This document shows positions 26,986 through 36,973 of a stretch of DNA of 64,000 nt, piece after piece (the first letter of the stretch is position 1; every line of letters starts with the position of its first letter). Source of the stretch: Thermoplasmatales archaeon E-plasma. GTDB lineage: Archaea > Thermoplasmatota > Thermoplasmata > Thermoplasmatales > Thermoplasmataceae. The DNA lies in contig KI542675.1 of NCBI GenBank assembly GCA_000496135.1, positions 778,755 through 842,754 of the forward strand, read 5' to 3'. The position numbers were made by a program, and so were the translations under genes. The notes beneath the pieces were generated by a model that was not told where the DNA came from, did not search any database, and saw only the letters and a program-made list of their open reading frames with translations.

Positions 26986-27945
26986 TTAGATATAAAGTAT
27001 TAATTCATATGCAATAGTCATAAAAACCGGAATTGAGAAATTATCATCGATTGGGAATGTGGAAAGTGCCTCTGCAAAAACAGCAACTGTGGCATATATG
27101 ATACCGTATATACCCAAAAGGTAGAATCCGGCTATGGCAGTTACTGCAAACATGGAAAAAAAACCTGAATAGCTCTTTTTCTTATTGAAGAATAATTTTG
27201 GACCCTTTAACTTGGAACCGACTATGGTTGCTATGGAATCACCAAAGGTCACAGCTATAACAACAAGAATGATGAAATTCAAGTTATGTGCCACGGATAC
27301 CAGTGCAAGTATTCCTATGGCAAACCATGAGGCACCGATACCAAGCTTTGTATTCTCCCTTTCAAGAGATGTCAGAAAACGAGCAGCTTTAAAGGCATGC
27401 TTATCCTTAACAGAATTAATAATCAGGAAATATATTAAAATAAATATTGTAAGGAAGAATAGCGCCTTTACCATGCCAATAAAAACAATTCCAAGAATGA
27501 TCACAATTCCCCCTGCAATTTGAACAAGATCCCGTGGAACCTCCTTGGAAACTGAACGCCCTTTTTGATTTTCATTGTCACGAGAATATGAAATTAATTT
27601 ATCGTGCCCAAGAAAGGCTGAGCCAAAACCAAGTATTATAGACATATCGATAATTCGAATGTGATTAAAATTAAAGAATAATGAATATGCAAGTACAAAT
27701 AGAGCGAGAAATATAAATGAAATATAGAAGTTTTTTGAGTAAAGGGATTCTGCACAAATTAATGAGAGAATTCCAACTGGTAGGATCCAGTAGGTATTAA
27801 AGATGAAAAACATCGCTAAAAGTGCCAGTGCCACAAATACAGAAAGAAAATATGAAAATCCAAACCTTGGGACAAAAGATACCGCTAACACAGTAAGAAA
27901 GCTGATAATTGCTATGATATTTATATAAAATATAAGGTCAGGCAC
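26986..27945 (-). CDS. Polytopic membrane protein, dolichol kinase/CTP-transferase-like
   Basis: A 319-residue protein of about nine or ten membrane segments. Near the C-terminus it carries FGDSIATIVGSKLKG followed by NKKKSYSGF (about residues 230-258), the pattern of the DGK1/VTE5/SEC59 family, which uses CTP to phosphorylate isoprenoid alcohols or diacylglycerol. In an archaeon the likely substrate is an isoprenoid alcohol. It stands alone on the minus strand. Confidence 0.7.
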   Translation of the reverse strand: MPDLIFYINIIAIISFLTVLAVSFVPRFGFSYFLSVFVALALLAMFFIFNTYWILPVGILSLICAESLYSKNFYISFIFLALFVLAYSLFFNFNHIRIIDMSIILGFGSAFLGHDKLISYSRDNENQKGRSVSKEVPRDLVQIAGGIVIILGIVFIGMVKALFFLTIFILIYFLIINSVKDKHAFKAARFLTSLERENTKLGIGASWFAIGILALVSVAHNLNFIILVVIAVTFGDSIATIVGSKLKGPKLFFNKKKSYSGFFSMFAVTAIAGFYLLGIYGIIYATVAVFAEALSTFPIDDNFSIPVFMTIAYELILYI

Positions 27946-28049
27946 GTTAATTGCCCTAATTGATCAACTTATATTAATCTGACATTTCATCGTCGTTTTA
28001 AATTTATTCTTTACAAATTTAATCAAAATAAGTTTCTGTTGGAGATACC

Positions 28050-28430
28050 GTGGTTGTTTCAACGATATATCAATCAGATAAAAATCTCATTCAAAATTAT
28101 TCAATGGTTCTGTCTTATCAGTTCCAAAAATATATTAGGTATCAAATAGTTGAAGAAATCGTGAGGCATGCCAAAATCGAGGACCTTTCAAATATTGAAC
28201 CACTGTTAGTGAAGATAAGAAATGTTAGAAATCTGAAGGAGAAGCAACCCAGTCACTTCTATTTCAAGGGTAAAAACATTGTTCATTTTCATGCGGATAA
28301 TTCTACTTTATTTGTGGATATAGGAGATTCCAGAACAAAAATTTCAGGTTCATCCGATCCTGGAGAAATCGATGACATCATAAGGAAAATTTTAGAATAT
28401 ATGGACGAAGTATCTGGAATAAAGGGATAA
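28050..28430 (+). CDS. Hypothetical protein (126 aa)
   Basis: Not recognised. It has an alpha/beta look, with a helical N-terminal half and a second half with strands FYFKGKNIVHFHA and TLFVDIGDS. The start appears to be the GTG at 28050; the ATG at 28104 is an alternative. It lies upstream of ftsZ but the 250-base gap and a TATA box before ftsZ argue against a shared transcript. Confidence 0.55.
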   Translation: MVVSTIYQSDKNLIQNYSMVLSYQFQKYIRYQIVEEIVRHAKIEDLSNIEPLLVKIRNVRNLKEKQPSHFYFKGKNIVHFHADNSTLFVDIGDSRTKISGSSDPGEIDDIIRKILEYMDEVSGIKG

Positions 28431-28651
28431 TTTTCTTAATTAAGAAACAGAGTAATTTAACCAAAGTCTGTTGTATAGGTTCTATTTCTCAAACATAACC
28501 ATATTTGAATCCCTCAAAATAGGTTTCTTGCGTTGTTTTAGCGAGAATAGTTATCATTTAATTTTTTCTGCCTCAAGAAAAAATTTTACATGGTTGATTG
28601 TCAGATCCACATACAAACAGCGATGCTTCTAATACTGATTAGCTAAAAAGA
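28431..28651. other. Intergenic region before ftsZ
   Basis: About 220 bases with no gene I can support. It begins with a palindrome TTTTCTTAATTAAGAAA (28432-28448), which could act in termination of the upstream gene, and is otherwise AT-rich sequence. Confidence 0.35.
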
Positions 28652-28659
28652 TTTAATAT
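28652..28659 (+). promoter_or_regulatory. TATA box of ftsZ
   Basis: TTTAATAT preceded by the purine-rich CTAAAAAGA (a BRE-like context) is centred 25 bases before the ftsZ ATG at 28681, predicting a leaderless message. Confidence 0.55.
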
Positions 28660-28680
28660 GGCCGAGCGATTATTCAGACA

Positions 28681-29751
28681 ATGTCCAACTCCTTTGATTC
28701 TGATATGGATAACGAAATTAATACTTCTGATGAGGAACTTCTGAAGTTTATAGAAGAGAGAAAAGTTAAAATTAAACTGTTCGGAGCTGGGGGAGCCGGT
28801 TCAAATACCATAAACAGAATAATGAGGGATCCATTAAGCACAAAGGTACGACTTATCGCATTGAATACCGATGCCGCTCACTTGAGAATGATTGCTGCAC
28901 ATAATAAAGTCATTCTTGGAAGAAACCTTACAAAGGGGCGTGGTTCAGGAGCAGATCCCAAGGTTGGTGAAGAAGCAGCAAAGGAGTCGGAGAGAGATAT
29001 TCAAAAATTTATTGATGGAACAAGCATTGCCTTCATAACTACTGGCCTCGGCGGTGGTACCGGAACTGGATCTGGTCCATACATAGCCAGTAAGGCAAAG
29101 AAAGCGGGAATACTTACAATTTCAGTTGTTACCTGGCCCTTCGCCGATGAAGGTGAAAAAAGAACACTTAATGCAAGGGAGGGCCTGGAAAAGCTGGTTT
29201 ATTATTCAGATTGCGTAATAGTAATTCCTAACGACAAGCTTCTGGAACTTGTTCCGGATGTTCCCATTCAGAAAGCGTTTAAACTTGCAGATGAAATCAT
29301 AATGAAGGCAATATCTGGAATATCTGACTTAATAACAAAACCCGGATTGATAAACCTTGACTTTAATGATCTCGTCAGAGTAACAAAAGATTCTGGAATG
29401 GCAATGTTTGGGCTGGGTCTTTCTTCGGCTCCTGTTGGTCAACGGATAACTGAAGCAACGGAACAGGCGGTGAATTCTCCATTCCTGGACGTTGATCTTT
29501 CAACATCAAAGGCAGTTATCGTGAGTATTCAGGGTGGGAAGGATTTAATGCTTGATGAGGCAGCGTCAGCCCTTGATATTATTAAGAAGAAAGTGGGAGA
29601 AAAAGCGGAAATTATTATGGGAACCAGTCTTGAGCCGCAGTTAAATGGAAAAATACAGATAATGGTCCTTGCCACCGGTGTTAAGACTAAGTTTGATGTA
29701 ACCCCAAGGCAGGGAAAAGGTTTTGGAGTGGATATAGACAGCATTTCCTAA
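28681..29751 (+). CDS. ftsZ: Cell division protein FtsZ
   Basis: A 356-residue tubulin-fold GTPase that forms the division ring. Seen are the N-terminal GTP loop FGAGGAGSNTINR (about residues 35-47), LNTDAAHL, the tubulin signature GGGTGTGSGPY (about 124-134), and the T7-loop LINLDFNDLVRV (about 223-234). About 30 acidic residues precede the GTPase domain, and there is no obvious C-terminal tail peptide. It has its own promoter and a strong T-run terminator at 29782-29789. Confidence 0.97.
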   Translation: MSNSFDSDMDNEINTSDEELLKFIEERKVKIKLFGAGGAGSNTINRIMRDPLSTKVRLIALNTDAAHLRMIAAHNKVILGRNLTKGRGSGADPKVGEEAAKESERDIQKFIDGTSIAFITTGLGGGTGTGSGPYIASKAKKAGILTISVVTWPFADEGEKRTLNAREGLEKLVYYSDCVIVIPNDKLLELVPDVPIQKAFKLADEIIMKAISGISDLITKPGLINLDFNDLVRVTKDSGMAMFGLGLSSAPVGQRITEATEQAVNSPFLDVDLSTSKAVIVSIQGGKDLMLDEAASALDIIKKKVGEKAEIIMGTSLEPQLNGKIQIMVLATGVKTKFDVTPRQGKGFGVDIDSIS

Positions 29752-29781
29752 GAATGTAATAAATGAATCTTAGGTTAAATA

Positions 29782-29789
29782 TTTTTTTT
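29782..29789 (+). terminator. T-run terminator after ftsZ
   Basis: Eight consecutive thymines about 30 bases past the ftsZ stop, in the usual form of archaeal U-tract termination. Confidence 0.5.
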
Positions 29790-29879
29790 CTTATAATTCT
29801 ATCAAAATGTTTTAATTTACACTGAAATATCGTATGGAAATGAATATATGGTTAATATGGTCATACGGGGGTTTTTTCT

Positions 29880-30710
29880 GTGCCTAATCAAACAGACCTC
29901 ATGATATTTGAAAAAGCGAGAGAAGCGAGAAAACTCATAATTGAAATGGTATATTCAGCCAATAGTGGGCATCCTGGTGGATCCCTCAGTATTATAGATA
30001 TTTTAACAGTTCTTTACTTCAGAGAAATGAATATCGATCCTACGAATCCAAATGATCCTCAAAGAGATCGTCTGGTAATGAGTAAAGGGCATGCTTCACC
30101 TGCACTATATTCCATACTTTCTATCAGGGGTTTTTTTCCAAGGGAACTTTTAATGGGATTCCGGAAGCTTAATTCCAAGCTTGAGGGACATGTACACCGG
30201 GGAGTACCGGGAGTTGAATCATCTACGGGATCTCTCGGGCAGGGGCTTGGCGTTGCTGTAGGTATGGCCATGGCTGGAAAAATTGACAAAGCAAATTACA
30301 ACGTTTATGCGATTATTGGTGATGGTGAAATAGAGGAGGGAAGTATATGGGAATCCTTCATGGCAGGTTTTAAATATTCACTATCAAATTTAATAGTTAT
30401 ATTGGATAAGAACAACGTTCAACTTGATGGATTTACGAAGGATATAATGCCCATGGGCGATATTGGAGCTAAGGTAAAGGCCTTTGGATGGAATGTATAT
30501 GAAATCGATGGTCATAATATTCATGAGATATCTGAGACTATAGAAAAGGCGAAGAGCAAAGCAAATGGTCCCAGTCTTATTATTGCAAACACTGTAAAGG
30601 GGAAAGGAGTTTCATATATGGAGAACAATCCAAAGTATCACGGTTCTCCACCTTCTGATCAAATTGAATACGAAAGGGCCCTGAAAGATATCAAGGAGAT
30701 GAAAGCATGA
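29880..30710 (+). CDS. Transketolase, N-terminal (TPP-binding) subunit
   Basis: A 276-residue protein equal to the first third of transketolase. It contains the SGHPGGSLS motif, the SKGHASPALY block and the TPP/metal motif GDGEIEEGSIWE with NNVQ (about residues 146-180). Archaea often split the enzyme into two chains. The start is the GTG at 29880, about 27 bases after the TATA-like GGTTAATATGG. The next gene overlaps the stop as ATGA. With the partner subunit and transaldolase this forms a non-oxidative pentose phosphate operon. Confidence 0.94.
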   Translation: MPNQTDLMIFEKAREARKLIIEMVYSANSGHPGGSLSIIDILTVLYFREMNIDPTNPNDPQRDRLVMSKGHASPALYSILSIRGFFPRELLMGFRKLNSKLEGHVHRGVPGVESSTGSLGQGLGVAVGMAMAGKIDKANYNVYAIIGDGEIEEGSIWESFMAGFKYSLSNLIVILDKNNVQLDGFTKDIMPMGDIGAKVKAFGWNVYEIDGHNIHEISETIEKAKSKANGPSLIIANTVKGKGVSYMENNPKYHGSPPSDQIEYERALKDIKEMKA

Positions 30711-31648
30711 TCTCGGAAAGTTTAAGAGAGAAATACGGAGAAACCATCGTAAAATTGGGTGAGAAGCACCCGGATATCGTTGTCCTTGATGCTGATCTTT
30801 CTTCATCAACAAAAACAGCAGCATTTGGAAAAAAGTTTCCTGACCGTTTCTTCAATATGGGAATATCTGAGCAATCAATGGTTTCATCTGCAGCAGGTTT
30901 AGCCCTTAGTGGTAAGAGAGTATTTGTTTCTACCTTTGCAGTATTCCTCATGCGAACATATGAACAGATCAGGCAATCGATTTGTTATAATAATGTAAAT
31001 GTAAAATTTGTGGTTACACATGCAGGTATAACTGTTGGTGAAGATGGGGCCACTCATCAGATAATAGAGGATGTTGGTATAATGTCCGGCCTTCCAAATA
31101 TGAAAGTAATAGTGCCTGTTGACTCTGTTGAAACAAGGAGTGTTATTGAATACCTCACAGAAGAAACAACTACTCCATATTATGTTCGACTAACCAGAGA
31201 AAAATTCCCGGTTCTCAACGAACCAGATTATAAATTCAAGGAAGGTAAGTCAGTGACTTTCAGGGAAGGAAAGGATCTAACCATATTTGCCAATGGTGCG
31301 ATGGTGTCATTTTCGCTTAATGCCGCAGAAGAACTTAGAACGCACGGAATAGATGTAAGGGTGATTAACCTTTCAACAGTAAAGCCCATTGATAGAGAAG
31401 CTATCATAAAAGCTGCGAAAGAAACGGGTAAAATTGTCACAGCAGAGGAGCATTCCATATATAACGGCATAGGAAGCAGAGTTTGCGAGGTAGTATCGGA
31501 GGAATATCCTGTTATAGTGAAGAGACTGGGCATGAGAGATACTTTTGGTAAATCCGGTAAATCATGGGAACTGTTTGATTATTTTCATATGGGTGTGCAA
31601 GACATAGTTAAATTAGGATTGGAATGTTTCAGGGAGGATAAGAAATGA
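30707..31648 (+). CDS. Transketolase, C-terminal subunit
   Basis: A 313-residue chain with the pyrimidine-binding domain, including [19 protein letters not shown] (catalytic Glu, about residue 54) and a C-terminal swivel domain from about residue 190. It combines with the preceding gene product to make active transketolase, moving two-carbon units between sugar phosphates. Both borders are ATGA overlaps, so the three genes of the operon are translated in a coupled way. Confidence 0.94.
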   Translation: MISESLREKYGETIVKLGEKHPDIVVLDADLSSSTKTAAFGKKFPDRFFNMGISEQSMVSSAAGLALSGKRVFVSTFAVFLMRTYEQIRQSICYNNVNVKFVVTHAGITVGEDGATHQIIEDVGIMSGLPNMKVIVPVDSVETRSVIEYLTEETTTPYYVRLTREKFPVLNEPDYKFKEGKSVTFREGKDLTIFANGAMVSFSLNAAEELRTHGIDVRVINLSTVKPIDREAIIKAAKETGKIVTAEEHSIYNGIGSRVCEVVSEEYPVIVKRLGMRDTFGKSGKSWELFDYFHMGVQDIVKLGLECFREDKK

Positions 31649-32316
31649 AAATATTTTTGGATACAGCAAATGTAGATGAGATAAAGAAGGTCAGAGACTG
31701 GGGTTTACTCGATGGAGTTACTACAAATCCGTCGCTTGCAGCCAAAGAGCTGGCAAAGGGAATCAGTTTTAAAGATCTTGTTGCGCAGATATTACGGGAA
31801 ACTCCTGGCCCTGTGAGTGTTGAGGTTGTTGCAACAGATTACGATGGCATGCTGAAGCAGGCCCTTAGAATTGGTGCACTTGCTGATAACGCAGTGGTAA
31901 AGATACCAATGACACTTCCTGGCCTGAAAACAATAAAGACTCTTACAGAAAAGAGGATTCCGGTTAACTGCACATTGATCTTCAATCCATTACAGGCGTT
32001 GTTTGCAGCAAAAGCGGGTGCTGAATATGTGTCACCTTTCGTTGGAAGACTTGATGATATAGGTGAAGACGGAATGTCAATAATTGATGAAATTAAAACT
32101 ATCTTTGTAAACTATAATATTAAAACGAAAATCCTGGTTGCATCCATAAGAAATCCGGTACACGTCCTCAGGTCTGCAATTATTGGTGCAGATGTGGTTA
32201 CGATGCCGTTTGACGTCGTATCAAAACTTACCTCGCACCCAAAAACTGATGAGGGTTTAAAGAGATTTCTGGATGACTGGAAAAAGGATTTTGGAGATGG
32301 TGACTTTCCACTCTGA
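31645..32316 (+). CDS. Transaldolase (small, fructose-6-phosphate-aldolase-like)
   Basis: A 223-residue class I aldolase of the short transaldolase type. Family marks: [12 protein letters not shown] at the N-terminus, [15 protein letters not shown] with the Schiff-base lysine (about residue 86), and the SPFVGRLDD motif. Length fits the MipB/TalC group rather than classical transaldolase. It closes the transketolase operon and would link tetrose and heptose phosphates with hexose and triose phosphates. Confidence 0.93.
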   Translation: MKIFLDTANVDEIKKVRDWGLLDGVTTNPSLAAKELAKGISFKDLVAQILRETPGPVSVEVVATDYDGMLKQALRIGALADNAVVKIPMTLPGLKTIKTLTEKRIPVNCTLIFNPLQALFAAKAGAEYVSPFVGRLDDIGEDGMSIIDEIKTIFVNYNIKTKILVASIRNPVHVLRSAIIGADVVTMPFDVVSKLTSHPKTDEGLKRFLDDWKKDFGDGDFPL

Positions 32317-32381
32317 ATTTTTCTTCAGTTATTAAAATTAAAATTTTGAGAACATTAAATATCATTAAAATATAAAGGAAT

Positions 32382-33095
32382 ATGGAAGAGGAAATAATTT
32401 CTCTTGATAGAAAGCAAATTCACATTTATTTCTTCATTTTACTTGTTTTGGAATTTCTTATTTATATTATAGTTTCATCCATTCCATTCAAGGATCCAAG
32501 CCTCCTGGCATCATTCAAGTCTGAGCAGTCTTCCATAACTTCGCAGAGTATACCAGTGATGTTCATGGATATCTTTCTGAACAACTTCAGGGTTGCCAGT
32601 ATAGAGATAATCCCTATCATCGGCCCATTTTTTTATCTTGCGTCTGGCATTGCAACGGCACTAATTATTTCACTTGAAGGTGGTTCATATAATATTTCTG
32701 GATTATTTGTTTTTATCACTCTTCTTTTATTTCCACATTCCTGGCTAGAGCTCCCATCATATGCAGTGGCGGTTTCCATTAGCATTTACTTAACATATAC
32801 ACTGATCAAGATAAAAGAGGGAAAGGAAAAACTCAAGTACAGACTCATTAAATCCCTGTTGTTATATGGATTTGTTGCGGTAGAACTTGCAGTGGCCGCA
32901 ATTTTTGAATCAATTGAAATATACTTTGAAACTACCCAGTCTTCGCCAGATAATCTCTTTTATCCTTTGTTGATGTGGATTCCTGCGGTACCTGCATTGA
33001 TTTTTCTGGTAATGTTATTTCACAAAATTAATGGACCAGTGAAATTCAGAAAAAAGAGAGTTAAATCTGAAAATAATAATGGAGTAAACCTTTGA
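32382..33095 (+). CDS. SpoIIM-like integral membrane protein
   Basis: A 237-residue protein with about five membrane segments. The segments IFLNNFRVASIEIIPIIG and FPHSWLELPSYAVAVS match the stage II sporulation M (SpoIIM/DUF95) pattern, where a His-x-x-x-Glu-Leu-Pro motif is typical. The role in archaea is unknown. The tail is basic. It is convergent with the acyl-CoA synthetase gene, with one base between the stops. Confidence 0.65.
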   Translation: MEEEIISLDRKQIHIYFFILLVLEFLIYIIVSSIPFKDPSLLASFKSEQSSITSQSIPVMFMDIFLNNFRVASIEIIPIIGPFFYLASGIATALIISLEGGSYNISGLFVFITLLLFPHSWLELPSYAVAVSISIYLTYTLIKIKEGKEKLKYRLIKSLLLYGFVAVELAVAAIFESIEIYFETTQSSPDNLFYPLLMWIPAVPALIFLVMLFHKINGPVKFRKKRVKSENNNGVNL

Positions 33096-33096
33096 A

Positions 33097-34701
33097 TTAT
33101 TTTGAAAATCTTTCTCTCAAAGCTTTTTTGTCGATTTTATTCGTGCTGGTCTTTGGGAAATCATCTATGACAATAAATTCATCCGGGATCCAGAACTTTG
33201 CTATTCTTCCAGAATCCACGTACTGCTTTAAATGATCCAGCATTTTCGCATTATTAACCTCCTTAAGTCCAGATATAAAAGCTACTGGTCTCTCCTCCCA
33301 TTTTGGATCCGGCCTGGCAACTACAGCCACCTCCCTGACACCGGGAAATGTGCTTATGACATCCTCAATTAACAGAGTTGGAATAAATTCGCCGCCTGAT
33401 TTAACCGCATCCTTTTCCCTGTCCACTATATGGAGACTGCCGAAGGCATCCATTACAGCAAGATCTCCAGTATTGAGCCAGCCCCCTCTCCATAAATTTG
33501 CGGTTTTTTCCTCATCCTTATAATAGCCCTCTGTAGCCCATGGTGCACGTATTACTATCTCTCCAATCGTTTTTCCATCATGCGGAACAAATTCCCCATT
33601 TTTACCCCTGAGCCTAATCTCAACGAATGGGGTTGCAAAACCAGTACTTATATTAAACTGCTCTCTTTCATTTTCGGGCAAATTAAGAACCTTATGATTA
33701 TAAGTTGCAAGGGTAAGAACCGGTGCAGTTTCAGACATACCATAACCTGCCATTGAAAGTATGTTTAATTCCTTGGCCCGATCATAAAGACCCTTGGGTA
33801 ATGCAGCCCCTCCTATTATGGTCCTTAGATTTAACGGTGAAATTAATTCCTTTGATCTGGGATTGGCAAGTATCATTGTGAGTATGGACGGAACCATTGC
33901 AGAAACACTTACCTTTTCCCTGCTCATTATTTCAGGAATCTTATCAAAATCATATTTTCCTGGCAGGACATATTTCATCCCTTTAAGCAAGATTAACTGT
34001 GGCATTCCCCATGAATGAACGTGAAACATTGGAACGAGAGGCATAAAAACATCACTTGATTTAATGTTTCCAGGTTCATCGCCCAGATTCATAGCGAGAA
34101 CCATGGCATGAAGAACTATCTGCCTTTGTGTGAAATACACACCTTTTGGCATTCCGGTGGTACCGGATGTATAGAAGAGTGTTGCTCTCTGATCCTCTGA
34201 CAGAACTGGAATTTTTTCTTTATAGTTTGCTGATACTATATCCTCATAGTTATGAACGTTCTCAAGGGTATTTTTTATTATATTGCCATCTTCACTGTAA
34301 ATTATCCATTGTTTGACGAAACTGAACATGTCACGATATTTTTCAATTATGGGTACAAATTCATCCCTGATAATAACAATTTTATCCTGAGCCTGCTGCA
34401 TGGTATAATATATCAATTCCGGTGGATACCTAATATTCACAGTATGAAGCGTAGCCCCTGACATTGGAACAGCATAGAATGCTTCAAGAAACACCCATGA
34501 ATCCCAGTCTATGACACCTACCACATCCCCTTCCTTTACACCTAGATGGATCAATCCTTTGGTCAAACGCATTACTCTGTCATGGAACTCAGAATAAGTG
34601 AACCTTTTTTTATCGGAATATACAATTTCCTGATCCGGATTGCGTTCAACAGATGATCTCAGCAGATTTTCCAGAGTTAATTCATATTTATGCCCAGGCA
34701 T
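33097..34701 (-). CDS. Acyl-CoA synthetase (AMP-forming, fatty-acid type)
   Basis: A 534-residue ANL-superfamily enzyme that activates a carboxylic acid to its CoA thioester through an acyl-adenylate. Seen are the P-loop-like LFYTSGTTGMPKGV (about residues 177-190), the GYGMSETAPV motif (about 318-327), the hinge motif with WLNTGDLAVMD, and the C-terminal lysine in TSTNKIDKKALR. The arrangement resembles medium/long-chain acyl-CoA synthetases. A TATA-like CTTTTATAG lies about 22 bases before the ATG. Confidence 0.88.
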   Translation of the reverse strand: MPGHKYELTLENLLRSSVERNPDQEIVYSDKKRFTYSEFHDRVMRLTKGLIHLGVKEGDVVGVIDWDSWVFLEAFYAVPMSGATLHTVNIRYPPELIYYTMQQAQDKIVIIRDEFVPIIEKYRDMFSFVKQWIIYSEDGNIIKNTLENVHNYEDIVSANYKEKIPVLSEDQRATLFYTSGTTGMPKGVYFTQRQIVLHAMVLAMNLGDEPGNIKSSDVFMPLVPMFHVHSWGMPQLILLKGMKYVLPGKYDFDKIPEIMSREKVSVSAMVPSILTMILANPRSKELISPLNLRTIIGGAALPKGLYDRAKELNILSMAGYGMSETAPVLTLATYNHKVLNLPENEREQFNISTGFATPFVEIRLRGKNGEFVPHDGKTIGEIVIRAPWATEGYYKDEEKTANLWRGGWLNTGDLAVMDAFGSLHIVDREKDAVKSGGEFIPTLLIEDVISTFPGVREVAVVARPDPKWEERPVAFISGLKEVNNAKMLDHLKQYVDSGRIAKFWIPDEFIVIDDFPKTSTNKIDKKALRERFSK

Positions 34702-35038
34702 ATCTTACCATGAAATCGTTCTATAAAAGAGTTGAGCCTAACATTATCATAATTCAAAATTTACTCCGAATTCAAAATATGTTGTTTATAGACTGAAGTT
34801 TTACTTCTCCATTAGGTGATATTATTAGGGAGGAAATCATAATGCGATAAAATTAATTTATTATTAGTATAGATTGTGAATCTTCCCTTAAACATTCTAT
34901 CAAAGGTTTGTATTTGGCAATATATTCCAAAAATTTACAGATGTTATATTCAACATCTTTTGTATGGGCTAAAATTATCACATAATCCAAATAATATTAT
35001 CAATAAACATATAAACCAATTAACTATGTTAATTTAAT
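34702..35038. other. Intergenic region between acyl-CoA synthetase and pilin genes
   Basis: About 340 AT-rich bases with the divergent promoters of both neighbours: a TATA-like box about 34715-34723 for the minus-strand gene and CATATAAA around 35008-35015 for the pilin gene. The string AATTCAAAAT occurs twice (about 34751 and 34770). I see no gene or stable RNA. Confidence 0.4.
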
Positions 35039-35575
35039 TTGTCAAGATCATACAACAAATTGATTATAAGAAAAGGGGATGAAGATCACGCCGTTTCCTC
35101 TATCATTGGAACTATCCTGATGATATCCATAACAGTGGTTATTATAGCTACAGTTGCAATAGAGGCAGAATCCTATATAAAAAATTTACCCCCTCCTCCT
35201 CCATCGGTATCGCTGATAATACTGAATGAATCTGGGCCTTCAGGACCATATTATTATAATATTACATTTAGAAGTGTTTCCAGCCCATTGAATTTGTATG
35301 ATATTGCACTTCAGGTTCAGGGTCCTAAGGGATATTCTGATATTCAGTTGCGTTCCAACATTGTAGAATACAATGAAAGCGGTTTCAATATCCGTTACAG
35401 GAATATAGACCTCTATTCAAACTACCCTTCATTTACATTGTTAAACACATCACTTGAAATTGAATTCAAATCCGTGAATGATGCCTCAAGCTTCTTTATC
35501 TATAATATCAATGTAATAGATACTGCAATAAATAAAGTAATAGGTAGTGGCTACCCTGTAAGAACTTTGCCATAG
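35039..35575 (+). CDS. Archaeal type IV pilin-like protein
   Basis: A 178-residue protein whose start carries a class III (prepilin) signal: a short basic/acidic leader, then AVSSIIGTILMISITVVIIA (about residues 20-39), the hallmark of archaeal pilins, followed by a Pro-rich kink and a beta-rich domain. It is probably cut by an archaeal prepilin peptidase and assembled into a surface filament used in adhesion. The start is the TTG at 35039, about 25 bases after CATATAAA, so the transcript is leaderless with a rare start codon. Confidence 0.82.
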   Translation: MSRSYNKLIIRKGDEDHAVSSIIGTILMISITVVIIATVAIEAESYIKNLPPPPPSVSLIILNESGPSGPYYYNITFRSVSSPLNLYDIALQVQGPKGYSDIQLRSNIVEYNESGFNIRYRNIDLYSNYPSFTLLNTSLEIEFKSVNDASSFFIYNINVIDTAINKVIGSGYPVRTLP

Positions 35576-35629
35576 AGATTGTAGTTTCTGGTTAAAAAAA
35601 CTTTTTAATGCACTCGAACATGGAGAATT

Positions 35630-36973
35630 GTGTCCGTATCACCTTTAGAGTATCGTTATGGAAGGAAAATTATTAAGGATATTTTTAATGAAGAAAGCCG
35701 CATAAAATATATGCTGGAGGCTGAATTAGCAATATCAAAAGCTCAGGAAGAATTCAAGATAATTCCATCCGGATCTTCCAGTAAAATTGAGAAGGTTATG
35801 TCCCTTGGGGTGGATCCGAAAAGGGTAAAGGAAATTGAGAATGAAGTTAAGCATGATATAATGGCCCTTATAAAAGCCGCCTCTGAAAAAGTTAGTGGAA
35901 TGGATTACTTTCATTTTGGTATAACCTCAAATGATATTAACGATACCGCAACAGCACTGCAGATTAAGGAGTTTATGCCATATTTGCAGAATGACCTCGT
36001 TAACCTCGGTTCCAGTTTGGCAAAACTTGTTTCCAGATATAAGAAAACCCCAATGCTTGGAAGAACTCATGGCCAGCATGCAAGCCCTGTTACCTTTGGA
36101 CTGAAAATGGCTACCTATCTCTCTGAAATCAACAGGCACATAGAGAGAACTGAACAGATAAAACCTAGGATTTTAGTTGGAAAAGCACTTGGGCCTGTCG
36201 GAACAGCTGCATCGATGGGAACTGTAGGACTTGAGGTCAGTAAAAGAGCAATGTCTATATTGGGCTTAGGAAGTGAAATAGCAACAGGTCAGATAGTTGC
36301 AAGAGACCGTTATGTAGAATTTGTTAACCTTCTTAGCGGCATAGCAGCATCCCTTGAAAAATTTGCAACAGAAGTCAGAAATCTTCAGCGACCTGAGATT
36401 GGAGAAGTTATGGAAAATTTTAATCCTGACAAACAGGTTGGATCCTCTTCAATGCCAAGCAAAAGGAATCCAATTGATTCTGAGAACGTTTGCAGCCTTT
36501 CAAGAATTGTCAGGGCTATGGTTACCCCTGAAATAGAGGGATCAATTACATGGCACGAAAGAGACCTGACAAATAGTGCACTTGAGAGATTCACTTTGCC
36601 GTATTCCTGTATTTTGATCGATCATATACTTGTTAAGACAGACAGGATTTTTTCCAATCTATATGTTGATGAGAAGAGGATGATGCAAAACTTGTTGAAC
36701 TCTCCACTTTCAATATCTGAGAGGATTGTAAGCGAACTTACACTTAAGGGAATTAACCGTCAGGATTCACATGAACTTGTGAGGAAAGCTTCCATGATCT
36801 CCTATGATCTACGCAAAACTTTTAAGGAAGCATTGCTTGAACAGAGCATTACAGATTATATTGGGGAAAAAGAGCTGGATGAAATCCTTTCTCCAGTATC
36901 ATTTATTGGCTCTTCGGAGGCAATATGTGATGAAATATTAAGAGAGGCTTTAAAACATGGAAAACAACAGTGA
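35630..36973 (+). CDS. purB: Adenylosuccinate lyase
   Basis: A 447-residue member of the fumarase/aspartase superfamily that acts twice in purine synthesis, releasing fumarate from SAICAR and adenylosuccinate. Motifs: SNDINDTATALQ, the catalytic His of GRTHGQHASPVTFG (about residues 144-156), and the signature loop GSSSMPSKRNPIDSE (about 271-285). The start is a GTG at 35630. Its end overlaps the next gene by 17 bases. Confidence 0.95.
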   Translation: MSVSPLEYRYGRKIIKDIFNEESRIKYMLEAELAISKAQEEFKIIPSGSSSKIEKVMSLGVDPKRVKEIENEVKHDIMALIKAASEKVSGMDYFHFGITSNDINDTATALQIKEFMPYLQNDLVNLGSSLAKLVSRYKKTPMLGRTHGQHASPVTFGLKMATYLSEINRHIERTEQIKPRILVGKALGPVGTAASMGTVGLEVSKRAMSILGLGSEIATGQIVARDRYVEFVNLLSGIAASLEKFATEVRNLQRPEIGEVMENFNPDKQVGSSSMPSKRNPIDSENVCSLSRIVRAMVTPEIEGSITWHERDLTNSALERFTLPYSCILIDHILVKTDRIFSNLYVDEKRMMQNLLNSPLSISERIVSELTLKGINRQDSHELVRKASMISYDLRKTFKEALLEQSITDYIGEKELDEILSPVSFIGSSEAICDEILREALKHGKQQ